This document shows, one piece after another, positions 35,907 to 44,542 of a stretch of DNA of 64,000 nt. How positions within the stretch are numbered: position 1 is the stretch's first letter; each line of letters starts with the position of its first letter. The translations under genes and the position numbers were made by a program. Origin of the DNA: Serratia liquefaciens (lineage in GTDB: Bacteria > Pseudomonadota > Gammaproteobacteria > Enterobacterales > Enterobacteriaceae); NCBI RefSeq assembly GCF_027594825.1, contig NZ_CP088930.1, positions 124,001 through 188,000 on the forward strand, read 5' to 3'. Below the pieces are notes generated by a model that made no database searches, was not told the DNA's origin, and worked only from the letters and a program-made list of their open reading frames with translations.

Positions 35907-36830
35907 ATGAAAACCAAAAGCTGGCTACTGATACTGCTGAGCATCGTCATGAGCTTCAGCGCCCAGGCGAAAACCTACAAGGTCGGCGTCGCGCTGGCCA
36001 ATTTCGATCTTAACTTTGTCTCTATTTTGCGTTCACAGATGGTGAGTGAACTTAAGCAGTTGGGCATGGACGGCCAGTTTGTCGATGCCAAAGGGGACGT
36101 GGCGCTGCAGGTGCAGCAGGTGGACGATTTTATCAACCTCGGGGTGGACGCCATTATCCTCAATCCGGTTGATACCCAGGGGGTGAAGCCGATGATGGAC
36201 GCGGCCGAAAGGGCCAATATTCCGCTGATTTTCGTCAACCGCAAACCGGAGGTAAAACTGGCCAAGGACATGGCGTACGTGGGGTCGGACTCTGCGGCCG
36301 GTGGAGAAATGCAGATGGAAGCCTTGGCGAAAAAGATGAACTACCGCGGTAACGTGGCGATCCTGATGGGGGCGCTGGCCAACGAAGAGGCGCGCGAGCG
36401 CACCCGCGCTGTGGAAGCGGTGATCGCCAAATATAAAGAGATGAAGGTGCTGGAGAAACAGACCGCCAAATGGCAGCGCAATGAGGCGGTGGATGTGGTG
36501 TCCGGTTGGCTGCTGAACGGTCGCCCGATTGACGCGATTGCCGCCAACAACGATGAAATGGCGATTGGGGCCATCATGGCGTTGAATCAGGCCAAAAACA
36601 AAACCATTCTGGTGGCGGGTATCGACGGCACGCCGGACGGTCAGCAGTTCATTAAAAACGGCGGCATGACGTTGACCATTTTCCAGGATGCCAAAGGGCA
36701 GGCCATCGGGGCCGTGCAGGTGACCAGGGCGCTGTTGGAAAAACAGCAGGTCGAGCCCTATAACTGGGTGCCTTACAAAACCATCACACAGCAGAATTTG
36801 GCGGAGTTCCAGGCGGTTAATCAGAAGTAG
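35907..36830 (+). CDS. Periplasmic sugar-type ABC substrate-binding protein (RbsB family)
   Basis: The 307-residue protein has a clear signal peptide (SWLLILLSIVMSFSAQAKTY) and a type I periplasmic-binding domain: VDAIILNPVDTQGVKPMMDA, IPLIFVNRKPEVKLAKDMAY and DAIAANNDEMAIGAIMALNQ. It closely fits the ribose/inositol/rhizopine carriers. The gene follows the isomerase by 92 bp with a hairpin between. No permease or ATPase follows; the next gene is an AraC regulator of a different locus. The importer must be encoded elsewhere or the protein acts as a sensor partner. Confidence 0.9.
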   Translation: MKTKSWLLILLSIVMSFSAQAKTYKVGVALANFDLNFVSILRSQMVSELKQLGMDGQFVDAKGDVALQVQQVDDFINLGVDAIILNPVDTQGVKPMMDAAERANIPLIFVNRKPEVKLAKDMAYVGSDSAAGGEMQMEALAKKMNYRGNVAILMGALANEEARERTRAVEAVIAKYKEMKVLEKQTAKWQRNEAVDVVSGWLLNGRPIDAIAANNDEMAIGAIMALNQAKNKTILVAGIDGTPDGQQFIKNGGMTLTIFQDAKGQAIGAVQVTRALLEKQQVEPYNWVPYKTITQQNLAEFQAVNQK

Positions 36831-36857
36831 GCAGGGGACGGCGGCCGGAAAGTTGAA

Positions 36858-36872
36858 TGGGAATTATTTTCA
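36858..36872. promoter_or_regulatory. Candidate Fur box upstream of the AraC regulator
   Basis: TGGGAATTATTTTCA matches the 7-1-7 Fur pattern at 11 of 14 positions. It lies 49 bp before the AraC ATG at 36921, which fits an iron-repressed siderophore-type locus. Confidence 0.45.
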
Positions 36873-36920
36873 ATTTCCGGTCGTTGTGCCATAGTGAAAA
36901 CCCTGCTCCTCGTACACATC

Positions 36921-37802
36921 ATGACAACCATGCCGATACCCCTAGAGCAACACCCGCAACCGGGACCTGAACGTCTGAAATTCGCGCCGCACATCATGCT
37001 GCACAGCGGCACCTGGCTGGAACAGCAATCACAATGGGAAGAGGATCCGTTGATCGACGGCATCAAGCTGGCGTTGGTCCACAGCGGCCAAATGCAATGC
37101 CGGGTTGCAGGACAGGCCATGCGGCATATTGCCGAGCCTTCGCTTTGCGCATTTGGCAACCTGGGTGACAACGGGGTAATACACCGTTTCCAGCGCGATA
37201 TCCCGTTGCGCTACACCATTTTGCAACTGGAGAGCGACGGACAGGATCAGCATGCCGAAATGTTTCCCGCCGCGCTGAAATATCGGGCGGGACAGCCGCC
37301 GAAAATGCTGATAGGCCCTGCGCCAAAACGACTGCTGGCATTGTCCGCACAGATAGCGACCTGCCCATTGCATGGTGCCACGCGCGATCTGTATCTGGCC
37401 GGTAAGGCGATGGAACTGATCGCCATGAGCCTGCACCACTTGTCGGATGCTCCCGTGCAGGACATCACCGAACTGCGGCTCTCGCATGCCGATATTGAAC
37501 GTCTCCACGCCGCGCGCGATCTGCTGATTGCCGACCTGCCAAATCCCCCCGGGCTGGACAGTCTGGCGGCGCAGGCGGGCATTAATACCCGCAAATTGAC
37601 CCAGGGTTTCCGCCAGGTTTTTGGCGCCAGCGTGTACGCCTGGCTACAGGAGTATCGTTTACAGCAGGCGCACCGCATGCTCAGTGCCGAAGAGGCGAAT
37701 GTTTCGACCATTGCCTACCGCGTGGGCTACAGTCCGGCGCATTTCTCCATCGCCTTTCGCAGACGCTTCGGCGTCTCCCCCAGCACTCTGGTGGCGCGCT
37801 GA
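36921..37802 (+). CDS. AraC-family regulator, PchR/YbtA-like
   Basis: The 293-residue product carries a C-terminal AraC double helix-turn-helix: LDSLAAQAGINTRKLTQGFR for the first and VSTIAYRVGYSPAHFSIAFR for the second, followed by RRFGVSPSTL. The N-terminal 190 residues resemble the ligand-binding half of PchR/YbtA-type activators, which respond to siderophores. Support comes from context: it precedes two ABC half-transporters of the YbtP/YbtQ type and has a Fur-like site upstream. I chose the ATG at 36921; a GTG at 36894 is possible but has no ribosome site. Confidence 0.85.
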   Translation: MTTMPIPLEQHPQPGPERLKFAPHIMLHSGTWLEQQSQWEEDPLIDGIKLALVHSGQMQCRVAGQAMRHIAEPSLCAFGNLGDNGVIHRFQRDIPLRYTILQLESDGQDQHAEMFPAALKYRAGQPPKMLIGPAPKRLLALSAQIATCPLHGATRDLYLAGKAMELIAMSLHHLSDAPVQDITELRLSHADIERLHAARDLLIADLPNPPGLDSLAAQAGINTRKLTQGFRQVFGASVYAWLQEYRLQQAHRMLSAEEANVSTIAYRVGYSPAHFSIAFRRRFGVSPSTLVAR

Positions 37803-37860
37803 CCGGTGGCCTAAACAAAAAGTCGCGCTGGCGAAAGCATCCTTACCTGAGCCTCCCCGC

Positions 37861-37887
37861 AATTCCGTTATCGTAAGGCACGGAATT
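37861..37887. promoter_or_regulatory. Inverted repeat just upstream of the ABC pair
   Basis: AATTCCGT at 37861-37868 and ACGGAATT at 37880-37887 are perfect complements across eleven bases. They end 4 bp before the GGAG ribosome site at 37892-37895. This could be the operator of the AraC regulator or an mRNA stem that limits access to the ribosome site. Confidence 0.45.
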
Positions 37888-37903
37888 TTGTGGAGTGATA
37901 ACG

Positions 37904-39601
37904 ATGGAAGGGGCATTACACCTCTTGTTGCGGCCTTATTATCGCCCGCTGGGGGCGGCTGTGTTTTTGCAGGCGCTGGCGGGCATCTGTTCACTGGTGC
38001 CCTGGATCCTGCTGGGGTATATCGCCGCCAGAGATCAAACCCTGGGCGACATGAGGGTGCTGTGGCCCATCGCCATCAGCGGTTTGCTTTGGCTGCTGGG
38101 CCAGACACTGGCTTTGTATCTCACGCATCGGGTAGACGCCGGGCTTTGCCATCAACTGCGTTTGAAATTGGCAACCAAATTGCAGCGTCTGCCGCTGAAC
38201 TGGTTTGTTCATCAGGGCGAGGACGGCGTAGCCCGTTACGTTGAACAGGACGTGCGGGCGCTGCATCAGTTGGTCGCCCATGCGCCGACGGATCTGGTGA
38301 ATTTGCTGGTCGTCCCGCTGGTGGCGTTGGGTTATTTGTTGACGCTGAACCTGTCGCTGGCGCTGTTTGTCCTGTTGCCCCTTGGTGCCGCCGTGGGGTT
38401 GTTTATGGCTATGCGTGCTTCTCGTTTTCGTAGTGCTGTCGAACAGCGCGACCGTACGATGGAGCATATGCTGGAAAGCTATGGCTCGCTGGCCAGTCAC
38501 CCGGTAGCGGTACGGCAGTATCCACAGGCCGGGGTGCAGGCTCAGGCTCAGGCGGCAAGCGAACTGTTTGCTGCCGCATTCAGCCATTGGGTGCAACGCA
38601 TCGGCGGTTTCAGCGCCGGTACGCAACTGCTGCTGGGGGCACCGCTACTGGCTGTCTGGGCGATCGCCGGCGCGCTGGGGTTAGGTCACAGTCTGCTGCC
38701 TGCCGCGCAATTGTGCGTGTTTTTGTTGATGGTCAAAGCCATTGCCGCACCGTTGCAGGCGATGGGACACGGCGGCGATGCCCTGCGCAGCGCCAGGCAG
38801 GCAGCGGCTCGGCTGAATGCATTGTTGGCGATGCCAGAGATGACGGAAGGCACGCAGCAACCTGATCTGGCCGCACCGGCCAATATCGACGTGCGTGAAC
38901 TCGACTTTTCTTACGCCGGTCAGCCCGTCCTGCGGAACATCAGCTTTGTGCTGCCCGCCGGCAGCGTCACCGCGATTGTTGGGCCATCAGGGGCGGGGAA
39001 AAGCAGTTTATTGCTGCTGTTGGCGCGCTTTATGGATCCGGATCGCGGGCAGATCCTCGTCGGTGGTCAACCTTTGGACAGCTTATCCGACGCCGGGCGG
39101 TTCCGGCTGATCACGCCGGTGTTGCAGCAAGGCTGTGCGCTGTCGCAGCCGCTGGATCAAAACATCGCGCTCTACCGCCCGGATGCCGAACCGGCCGCCA
39201 TTCACGCCGCGGCCAGGGCCGCCTGTTTGCACGAGGAAATCATGGCGCGCCCGTTGGGTTACCAGAGCATACCCGGTAAAGACATTCAGCTATCTGGCGG
39301 GGAACTGCAACGCCTGTCCATTGCCCGCGCCTTGTTGTCTCCGGCGCCCATTCTGCTGCTGGATGAACCTACCTCGGCGCTCGATCCGCAAACCGCCGTT
39401 GCCTTGCTGGGGCGGTTACGCCAGCGCGCTGGGACCACCGTGATCGTCAGCCACCGACTGGCTGATGTCATCGATGCCGATTGCATTCTGGTGCTGGAGC
39501 GCGGGCAACTGGTCGCCCGCGGTAACCATCGGCAACTGCTTGCCGCCGGCGGGCTTTACCGCCGCCTGTGGGACAGTCAGGGAGACACCTATGGCTATTA
39601 A
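37904..39601 (+). CDS. ABC half-transporter (permease-ATPase fusion), YbtP-like
   Basis: The 565-residue protein joins a six-helix exporter-type membrane domain (1-310) to an ATP-binding domain. Walker A is GPSGAGKSS, the signature LSGGELQRLSIAR and Walker B ILLLDEPTSALD, followed by the switch His in VIVSHRL. The length and pairing with a second half-transporter match YbtP/YbtQ, which despite the exporter fold import iron-siderophore complexes in Yersinia. I chose the ATG at 37904 because GGAG lies 8 bases upstream. The gene overlaps the next by 11 bp, so the two subunits are made together. Export of a drug or peptide remains an alternative. Confidence 0.87.
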   Translation: MEGALHLLLRPYYRPLGAAVFLQALAGICSLVPWILLGYIAARDQTLGDMRVLWPIAISGLLWLLGQTLALYLTHRVDAGLCHQLRLKLATKLQRLPLNWFVHQGEDGVARYVEQDVRALHQLVAHAPTDLVNLLVVPLVALGYLLTLNLSLALFVLLPLGAAVGLFMAMRASRFRSAVEQRDRTMEHMLESYGSLASHPVAVRQYPQAGVQAQAQAASELFAAAFSHWVQRIGGFSAGTQLLLGAPLLAVWAIAGALGLGHSLLPAAQLCVFLLMVKAIAAPLQAMGHGGDALRSARQAAARLNALLAMPEMTEGTQQPDLAAPANIDVRELDFSYAGQPVLRNISFVLPAGSVTAIVGPSGAGKSSLLLLLARFMDPDRGQILVGGQPLDSLSDAGRFRLITPVLQQGCALSQPLDQNIALYRPDAEPAAIHAAARAACLHEEIMARPLGYQSIPGKDIQLSGGELQRLSIARALLSPAPILLLDEPTSALDPQTAVALLGRLRQRAGTTVIVSHRLADVIDADCILVLERGQLVARGNHRQLLAAGGLYRRLWDSQGDTYGY

Positions 39602-41297
39602 GCTGGCACGCCTGAGATTTCTTACGCCGCAGGATCGCGCGAGGTTGACGAAAACGCTGCTGTGGATGACGGCATGCGCGGTGCTGGACGGTATCGCCGG
39701 CCTGATGCTGTTGCCGCTGATTGTCGCCTGGTTTAGTGGCAACGCTGAACAGGTCTGGTCGGCGTTATGGCCGCTGTTGGCGACTACGGCGCTTTATGGC
39801 GTAGTGATGTTCGTGGCTACGCTAAAAGGGTATCTGGCGGGCAGCACCCTGGTACGGGTGCTGATCGGGGCACTGGTTCACCATATTCCCCGCATTCCCG
39901 CCAACTTGCTTGATCGGGTGCAACTGCCCGGCCTGGTGCGGGGACCGGTGCTGACCGCCATGGCGATCCCGGCGCATTTACTGGCGCCGCTGATTGCCGC
40001 GGTGGTGACCCCGGCAACGGTGATTGTCGGTTTGGCGTTTATTGATCTGCCGCTGGCCGGGTGTCTGTCGGGCGCAGCGGTGCTGTTGGGGTTGTGGCTG
40101 CGCTGGGGAGGGCGGCGCACCCTGGTGCTGGAAGAGCAGCACCATCAGTCTGAACGCAAAAGTGCCGCCCAGTTGGCGGAGTTTGGACAGCAGCAGGCCT
40201 TGTTGCGTACTGCGGGGTTGAATCAGCAGAGCGGGCAACGACTGGTGCAGGCGCTGGTCGCTCAATACCGTAACGTCATGCAGCTTCAGCGGCGCTCACT
40301 GCCTGTCGCATTGGCTTTTGCCGGTGCGGTTCAGGGAGTGTTTCTGTTGGTGCTGCTACTGGGAGCCTGGCGTGTGGGCAGTGGCGAACTGACGACACCG
40401 CTGTGGATCGCCGAAATGGTGCTGTTGGTGCGCTTTATCGAGCCTCTGTCGACCATGACGCATCTCGGCCAGTCGCTGCGCAATGCCTGGCAGGCGCTAA
40501 CGCAGGTGCTGCGAGTCCTGGAAACGCCGGCGCTGCAGTTTACGCAACCGGGTGAAACCCCTGCGGACAGCCATGTGCTGGTGCGAAAGGTTGGCTATCG
40601 CCTGCCTGACGGTACAAGCCTGCTCAGCGAGATCGACCTGGATATTCCGCCGGGCCGATTACTGGCGATCGTTGGCCCCTCCGGCGCGGGTAAAAGTACC
40701 TTGTTGGGGCTGCTGGCGCGCAATGCCGACGCCACCGAGGGCCAGATCCTCATTGGCGGGGCAGACATCCGCCAGTTGGGCGAGCAGACGCTGGCGAACT
40801 GGCGCAACCTGCTGATGCAAGATACGCCCCTGTTTCAGGGCAGTATCCGCTGGAACCTGCAATTGGCCAGTCCGGCGTTAAAAGAATATGAAATGCAGGA
40901 GGCGCTGTCCGCAGTGGGCCTGCTACAGGAGATCGCCCGCTTGCCGCAAGGGCTGGATAGTCAGGTTGGCGTGGGGGGCGCGGCACTGTCCGGGGGGCAA
41001 AGGCTGCGTCTCTGCCTGGCGCGTAGCCTGTGCGCCAGAACGCCAATCTTGCTGTTGGATGAGCCGACTGCCAGCCTGGATTCGCTCAGCGCCAGCCGTG
41101 TCATGGCATTGTTGGCCCGTCAACGCGGGCGGACCAGCTGCATTTACGTCACGCATAATCCTCGGTTGGCGGCGCAGGCAGACTGCATCGCCATTGTGGC
41201 GGCAGGGCGGTTACGTCGCAGCGGCAGCCATGCGCAGTTGCTGGCGCAAGACAGCTGGTACCGTGAGTTCTGTGCTGAAAACAGCGTAGAAGCTTAA
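39591..41297 (+). CDS. ABC half-transporter (permease-ATPase fusion), YbtQ-like
   Basis: The partner of the preceding gene, 568 residues. The membrane domain occupies the first 330 residues. The nucleotide domain has Walker A GPSGAGKSTLLG, a signature LSGGQRLRLCLAR and Walker B ILLLDEPTASLD, then YVTHNPR for the switch His. The start at 39591 has GGAG six bases before it and overlaps the previous stop. A heterodimer with the upstream protein is expected. No NRPS or salicylate genes are in the window, so if it handles a siderophore it is a foreign one or is made elsewhere. Confidence 0.87.
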   Translation: MAIKLARLRFLTPQDRARLTKTLLWMTACAVLDGIAGLMLLPLIVAWFSGNAEQVWSALWPLLATTALYGVVMFVATLKGYLAGSTLVRVLIGALVHHIPRIPANLLDRVQLPGLVRGPVLTAMAIPAHLLAPLIAAVVTPATVIVGLAFIDLPLAGCLSGAAVLLGLWLRWGGRRTLVLEEQHHQSERKSAAQLAEFGQQQALLRTAGLNQQSGQRLVQALVAQYRNVMQLQRRSLPVALAFAGAVQGVFLLVLLLGAWRVGSGELTTPLWIAEMVLLVRFIEPLSTMTHLGQSLRNAWQALTQVLRVLETPALQFTQPGETPADSHVLVRKVGYRLPDGTSLLSEIDLDIPPGRLLAIVGPSGAGKSTLLGLLARNADATEGQILIGGADIRQLGEQTLANWRNLLMQDTPLFQGSIRWNLQLASPALKEYEMQEALSAVGLLQEIARLPQGLDSQVGVGGAALSGGQRLRLCLARSLCARTPILLLDEPTASLDSLSASRVMALLARQRGRTSCIYVTHNPRLAAQADCIAIVAAGRLRRSGSHAQLLAQDSWYREFCAENSVEA

Positions 41298-41299
41298 AA

Positions 41300-41330
41300 G
41301 GCTCTGGTCGCAGTTGCTGCGGCCAGAGCC
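41300..41330. terminator. Bidirectional terminator between ABC pair and MFS gene
   Basis: GGCTCTGG-TCGCAG and CTGCG-GCCAGAGCC form a long stem with a TTG loop directly after the stop at 41297. On the minus strand the stem is followed by TTTT, so it is strongest for the convergent MFS gene. Confidence 0.7.
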
Positions 41331-41345
41331 TGCCGAAAGTCATTA

Positions 41346-42572
41346 TCAGGCCGTCACGCGTGGGGCGGTTTTGGCGAACAACCTCATTGCCAGCCCGCCG
41401 GCTGCCGTCAGCGTGGCCAACGTTACTACGCCAGGCCAGCCGGCAGTTTCCAGGATCTTGCTGCCCAGAGCGGCACCGCTTGCCATGCCGATAAACACCA
41501 GCGTAAACATGATGGCGTTAAGGCGGCTGCGGGCGGCCGGATTGATGGCGTAAATAATGGTTTGATGGGCGACCAGCGTGGCCTGGATGCCGAGATCAAA
41601 ACCTACCGCGCTTAGGGCAATCAACGCCAGTTGAGCGGGGAGCGGCAGCAATGGCAGCAGGAACATCAGCGCAAAAGAAACCACCACCATGGCAGCGCCG
41701 ATCTTAGTGACATAGTCCGGCCCGTGACGATCGGCCAGCATGCCTGCCAGAGGTGCTGCCAGAGCGCCTGCCGCACCGGCCAAACCAAAAGCCCCGGCGA
41801 CGGCGCTACCCAACTGATACCGTTCCGCCAGCATCACTGCCAGCGTAGACCAGAAAGCGCTGAACGCGATCGACAGCAAGCCTTGCGCCAGCGCAGCACG
41901 CCGCAGCTCCGGGTAATCTGCCCACAATTGGCCAAATGAACGCAACAACGCCGGGTAGCTGAGGGAAGTATTGGGTTTTAAACGGGGCAATACGGCCCCG
42001 ATGGCAAAGCTGATGGCCAACACCGCCACGGCCGCCAGCAGATAAACGCTGCGCCAGCCGAAATATTCCGCCACCACGCCGCTGAACACGCGCGAAAGCA
42101 AAATACCCGCCAGCAGCCCGGTCATCACGGTCCCCACAGTTTTGCCCCGATTAGCGTCGGTTGCCAGCGTTGCGGCCGCCGGGATAATGTCCTGCGCCAC
42201 CGTCGCAGCCAAGCCGATAGCCAGGCTGCTGAGCAGCAGCAGCGGGAATGAGGATGAAAAACCGCAAAACAGCAGGGTAAGGGCCAGCAGCATGCCTTTT
42301 ATGCGGATGATCTGAAGACGATCGTGACGATCGCCCAGCGGAGCCAACAACAGGATCCCAAGTGCGTAGCCTGCCTGGGTCAGCGTAGGTACCCAGCCGG
42401 CGTCACTGACTCCGGCATGGAACGCATCTCCCATAATCCCCAGCATCGGCTGGCTATAGTAAATGGACGCTACGCTAAGACCGGCGCCGGTCGCCAGCAG
42501 AAAGACAACTTTGGCGGAAAGCGCATGGGCCGGTGTGGCGCCGGTATTATTGGCTGGTGAAATCAGGGTCAT
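41346..42572 (-). CDS. MFS transporter, 12-helix efflux type
   Basis: The 408-residue product has about twelve hydrophobic helices and motif A GDRHDRLQIIRIKG between helices 2 and 3, with an A-G-M-L-A-D-R-H-G repeat in the second half. It resembles the YnfM/arabinose-efflux type pumps. Start ATG at 42572 is preferred to 42626, which would add 18 residues overlapping the control region. It is divergent from a LysR regulator whose start is about 90 bp away, the classic arrangement of a LysR-controlled pump. Substrate unknown. Confidence 0.88.
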   Translation of the reverse strand: MTLISPANNTGATPAHALSAKVVFLLATGAGLSVASIYYSQPMLGIMGDAFHAGVSDAGWVPTLTQAGYALGILLLAPLGDRHDRLQIIRIKGMLLALTLLFCGFSSSFPLLLLSSLAIGLAATVAQDIIPAAATLATDANRGKTVGTVMTGLLAGILLSRVFSGVVAEYFGWRSVYLLAAVAVLAISFAIGAVLPRLKPNTSLSYPALLRSFGQLWADYPELRRAALAQGLLSIAFSAFWSTLAVMLAERYQLGSAVAGAFGLAGAAGALAAPLAGMLADRHGPDYVTKIGAAMVVVSFALMFLLPLLPLPAQLALIALSAVGFDLGIQATLVAHQTIIYAINPAARSRLNAIMFTLVFIGMASGAALGSKILETAGWPGVVTLATLTAAGGLAMRLFAKTAPRVTA

Positions 42573-42655
42573 GGTGATTATCCCATAGAGGTAAAGTGCG
42601 CTTATTTTTGCCAGTATTTGCCGCAAACTGTAGCCCCCGAACGGGTAGAACTGTT

Positions 42656-42670
42656 ATACGTAATGCGTAT
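42656..42670. promoter_or_regulatory. LysR-type operator between MFS and LysR genes
   Basis: ATACG-TAATG-CGTAT has perfect five-base arms and contains the T-N11-A signature of LysR binding sites. It overlaps the first possible start codon of the LysR gene, consistent with autorepression. Confidence 0.45.
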
Positions 42671-43607
42671 GAATAAAAACTCATTTCCCAATGGCGATCG
42701 CATAGCCATGATGCAAACCTTGGTACGCATCGTAGACAGCGGCAGTCTTTCTGCCGCTGCGGCGCAAATGCAGACCTCACAGCCCACCGTTAGCCGGCGC
42801 CTGCAGGTACTGGAACAACTGTTGGGCGTTAAATTAATCCAGCGCACCACCCACAGTATGAAACTGACGGATGACGGAGAACGTTGTTATCAGCATGCGC
42901 GCAAGCTGATAGAGCAGTGGCAAATCATGGAGGATGAGCTGCGCGGCGTACGCGATGAGCCGGTCGGTGTATTACGGGTGCGTGCACCGCATGCCTTCGG
43001 TCAGGATCAGCTGATTGGGCCGCTGGGTGACTATTTGCAACGTTATCGCCAGACCAGCGTGGAGTGGACGCTTAACGACCACTCGCCGGATTTTATCCCC
43101 GAAGGCGTGGACTGCGCGATCCACGTGGGTGCCGTGACCGATCCTTCGGTGGTGGCGGTATTGCTGGCGGAAGTGCCGCGCATTGTGGTGGCCGCGCCTG
43201 ACTTATTGGCCAGCCAGCCCCCGCTGACGCAGGTGGGCGATTTAGCACGGTTGCCCTGGCTGGCGTTGAATAGCTTTTACCGTAACGAAGTCACCCTGAC
43301 CCACAGGGATAGCGGTGAAGCCTATCGTTTTGACATTGCCCCAAGATTAAGCACCGACAGTCTCTATGCGGTACGTAAAGCCGCGTTGAACGGCGTAGGG
43401 GTGGCGATGTTGTCCTCCTGGGTGGTCAAACAGGATCTGGAGCAGGGCGCTCTTATTGCTTTAATGCCAACCTGGCGTGCCGCGCCCTTGCCGATTTATC
43501 TGCTTTATCCGTACGCCAGCTATTATCCCGCCCGGCTGCGTAAATTCCTCGAGCTGATGAAAGAGGTGATGCCGCGTATCACCGGCGCAAATGCGCCAAC
43601 GACCTAA
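42663..43607 (+). CDS. LysR-family transcriptional regulator
   Basis: The N-terminal winged helix is clear: VRIVDSGSLSAAAAQMQTSQ followed by PTVSRRLQVLEQLLGVKLIQ. A LysR substrate-binding domain makes up the rest (DCAIHVGAVTDPSVVAVLLA; LYAVRKAALNGVGVAMLSSW). With the ATG at 42663 the protein has 314 residues; ATG 42669 is equally possible and neither has a good ribosome site. It probably controls the divergent MFS pump through the operator at its own start. Confidence 0.9.
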   Translation: MRMNKNSFPNGDRIAMMQTLVRIVDSGSLSAAAAQMQTSQPTVSRRLQVLEQLLGVKLIQRTTHSMKLTDDGERCYQHARKLIEQWQIMEDELRGVRDEPVGVLRVRAPHAFGQDQLIGPLGDYLQRYRQTSVEWTLNDHSPDFIPEGVDCAIHVGAVTDPSVVAVLLAEVPRIVVAAPDLLASQPPLTQVGDLARLPWLALNSFYRNEVTLTHRDSGEAYRFDIAPRLSTDSLYAVRKAALNGVGVAMLSSWVVKQDLEQGALIALMPTWRAAPLPIYLLYPYASYYPARLRKFLELMKEVMPRITGANAPTT

Positions 43608-43753
43608 AAGCGCGTACAGCGGAATTTGTCGTTAGCGGAGCGATATACAGCGCAAATCTGGAGTGTCGGCGCGTGGATTCAACCTGATTGGCGGCGGTAT
43701 CTGTTTGATAATCGAAGCAACAGTGACCGTCCCTTTCAATCGAGAGAATCGCC

Positions 43754-44515
43754 ATGCACTTTACTCAAGCCATTGCCAGACTCCCTGCCGACAGCTGCGG
43801 CAGCGGACAAACTACCGCCCAATTGGGCGCGCCGGATATCGCGGCCACCGGCCGTCAGTTTTTGGCCTATGTGGACACCTTGCTCCGCCTGGGGCTAAAA
43901 GTGACAGTGTTACCGGCAGCCCCCGCATTCCCGGATGCACACTTTGTTGAAGACACGGCGGTGGTGATGCCTGAATTGGCGGTGATCACCCATCCGGGCG
44001 CGCCTAGCCGTCAGGGCGAGGTAGCGACCATTGCGCCATTGTTTGAAGGCGTGCGGCCAGTGGTGCGCATGAGCCAGCGCGGTCATCTGGACGGGGGGGA
44101 TGTGCTGCTGGTCGATCGCCAGTTTTTCGTCGGTCTGACGGCCCGTACCGATGAAGCCGGCATCGGCGAATTCGCTGCGGCAGTGGAGCCCTACGGCTAT
44201 CGGGTGACGGCGATTGAAGTCAGCGCCGGTCTGCACCTGAAGTCCATCGTTAATTACGTTGGCCGCAATACCTTGTTGCTGACCGAAGACTACCAACAGC
44301 ATCCTGCTTTTAGCGGATTCAGTTCGATCGTGATCCCGGAAGAAGAGTCCTACGCCGGCAATACGCTGTGGATTAACGATACGCTGATTACCCCGCGCGG
44401 TTACCCGCACACGCTCGCACAAATTGAAAAATTGGCTATGCCGATTGTCCAGCTTGATACCAGTGAATTTAAAAAAATGGACGGCGGCCTGACCTGCCTG
44501 TCACTTCGTTTCTAA
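43754..44515 (+). CDS. Dimethylarginine dimethylaminohydrolase (DDAH)-family hydrolase
   Basis: The 253-residue protein is a pentein-fold guanidine hydrolase. It has FVEDTAVVMPE at 64-74, GHLDGGDVLL at 110-119, LHLKS with His161, and KKMDGGLTCLSLR with Cys248 at the C-terminus. Asp113, His161 and Cys248 sit where the Pseudomonas aeruginosa DDAH has Glu114, His162 and Cys249, so a covalent Cys mechanism is expected. DDAH converts asymmetric dimethylarginine or monomethylarginine to citrulline and methylamine(s). The downstream arginine-type binding protein and permeases make a methylated-arginine substrate likely but unproven; arginine deiminase-like activity is an alternative. Confidence 0.88.
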   Translation: MHFTQAIARLPADSCGSGQTTAQLGAPDIAATGRQFLAYVDTLLRLGLKVTVLPAAPAFPDAHFVEDTAVVMPELAVITHPGAPSRQGEVATIAPLFEGVRPVVRMSQRGHLDGGDVLLVDRQFFVGLTARTDEAGIGEFAAAVEPYGYRVTAIEVSAGLHLKSIVNYVGRNTLLLTEDYQQHPAFSGFSSIVIPEEESYAGNTLWINDTLITPRGYPHTLAQIEKLAMPIVQLDTSEFKKMDGGLTCLSLRF

Positions 44516-44542
44516 TCTTTTCTTTTACCGGGGATCTCAGCC

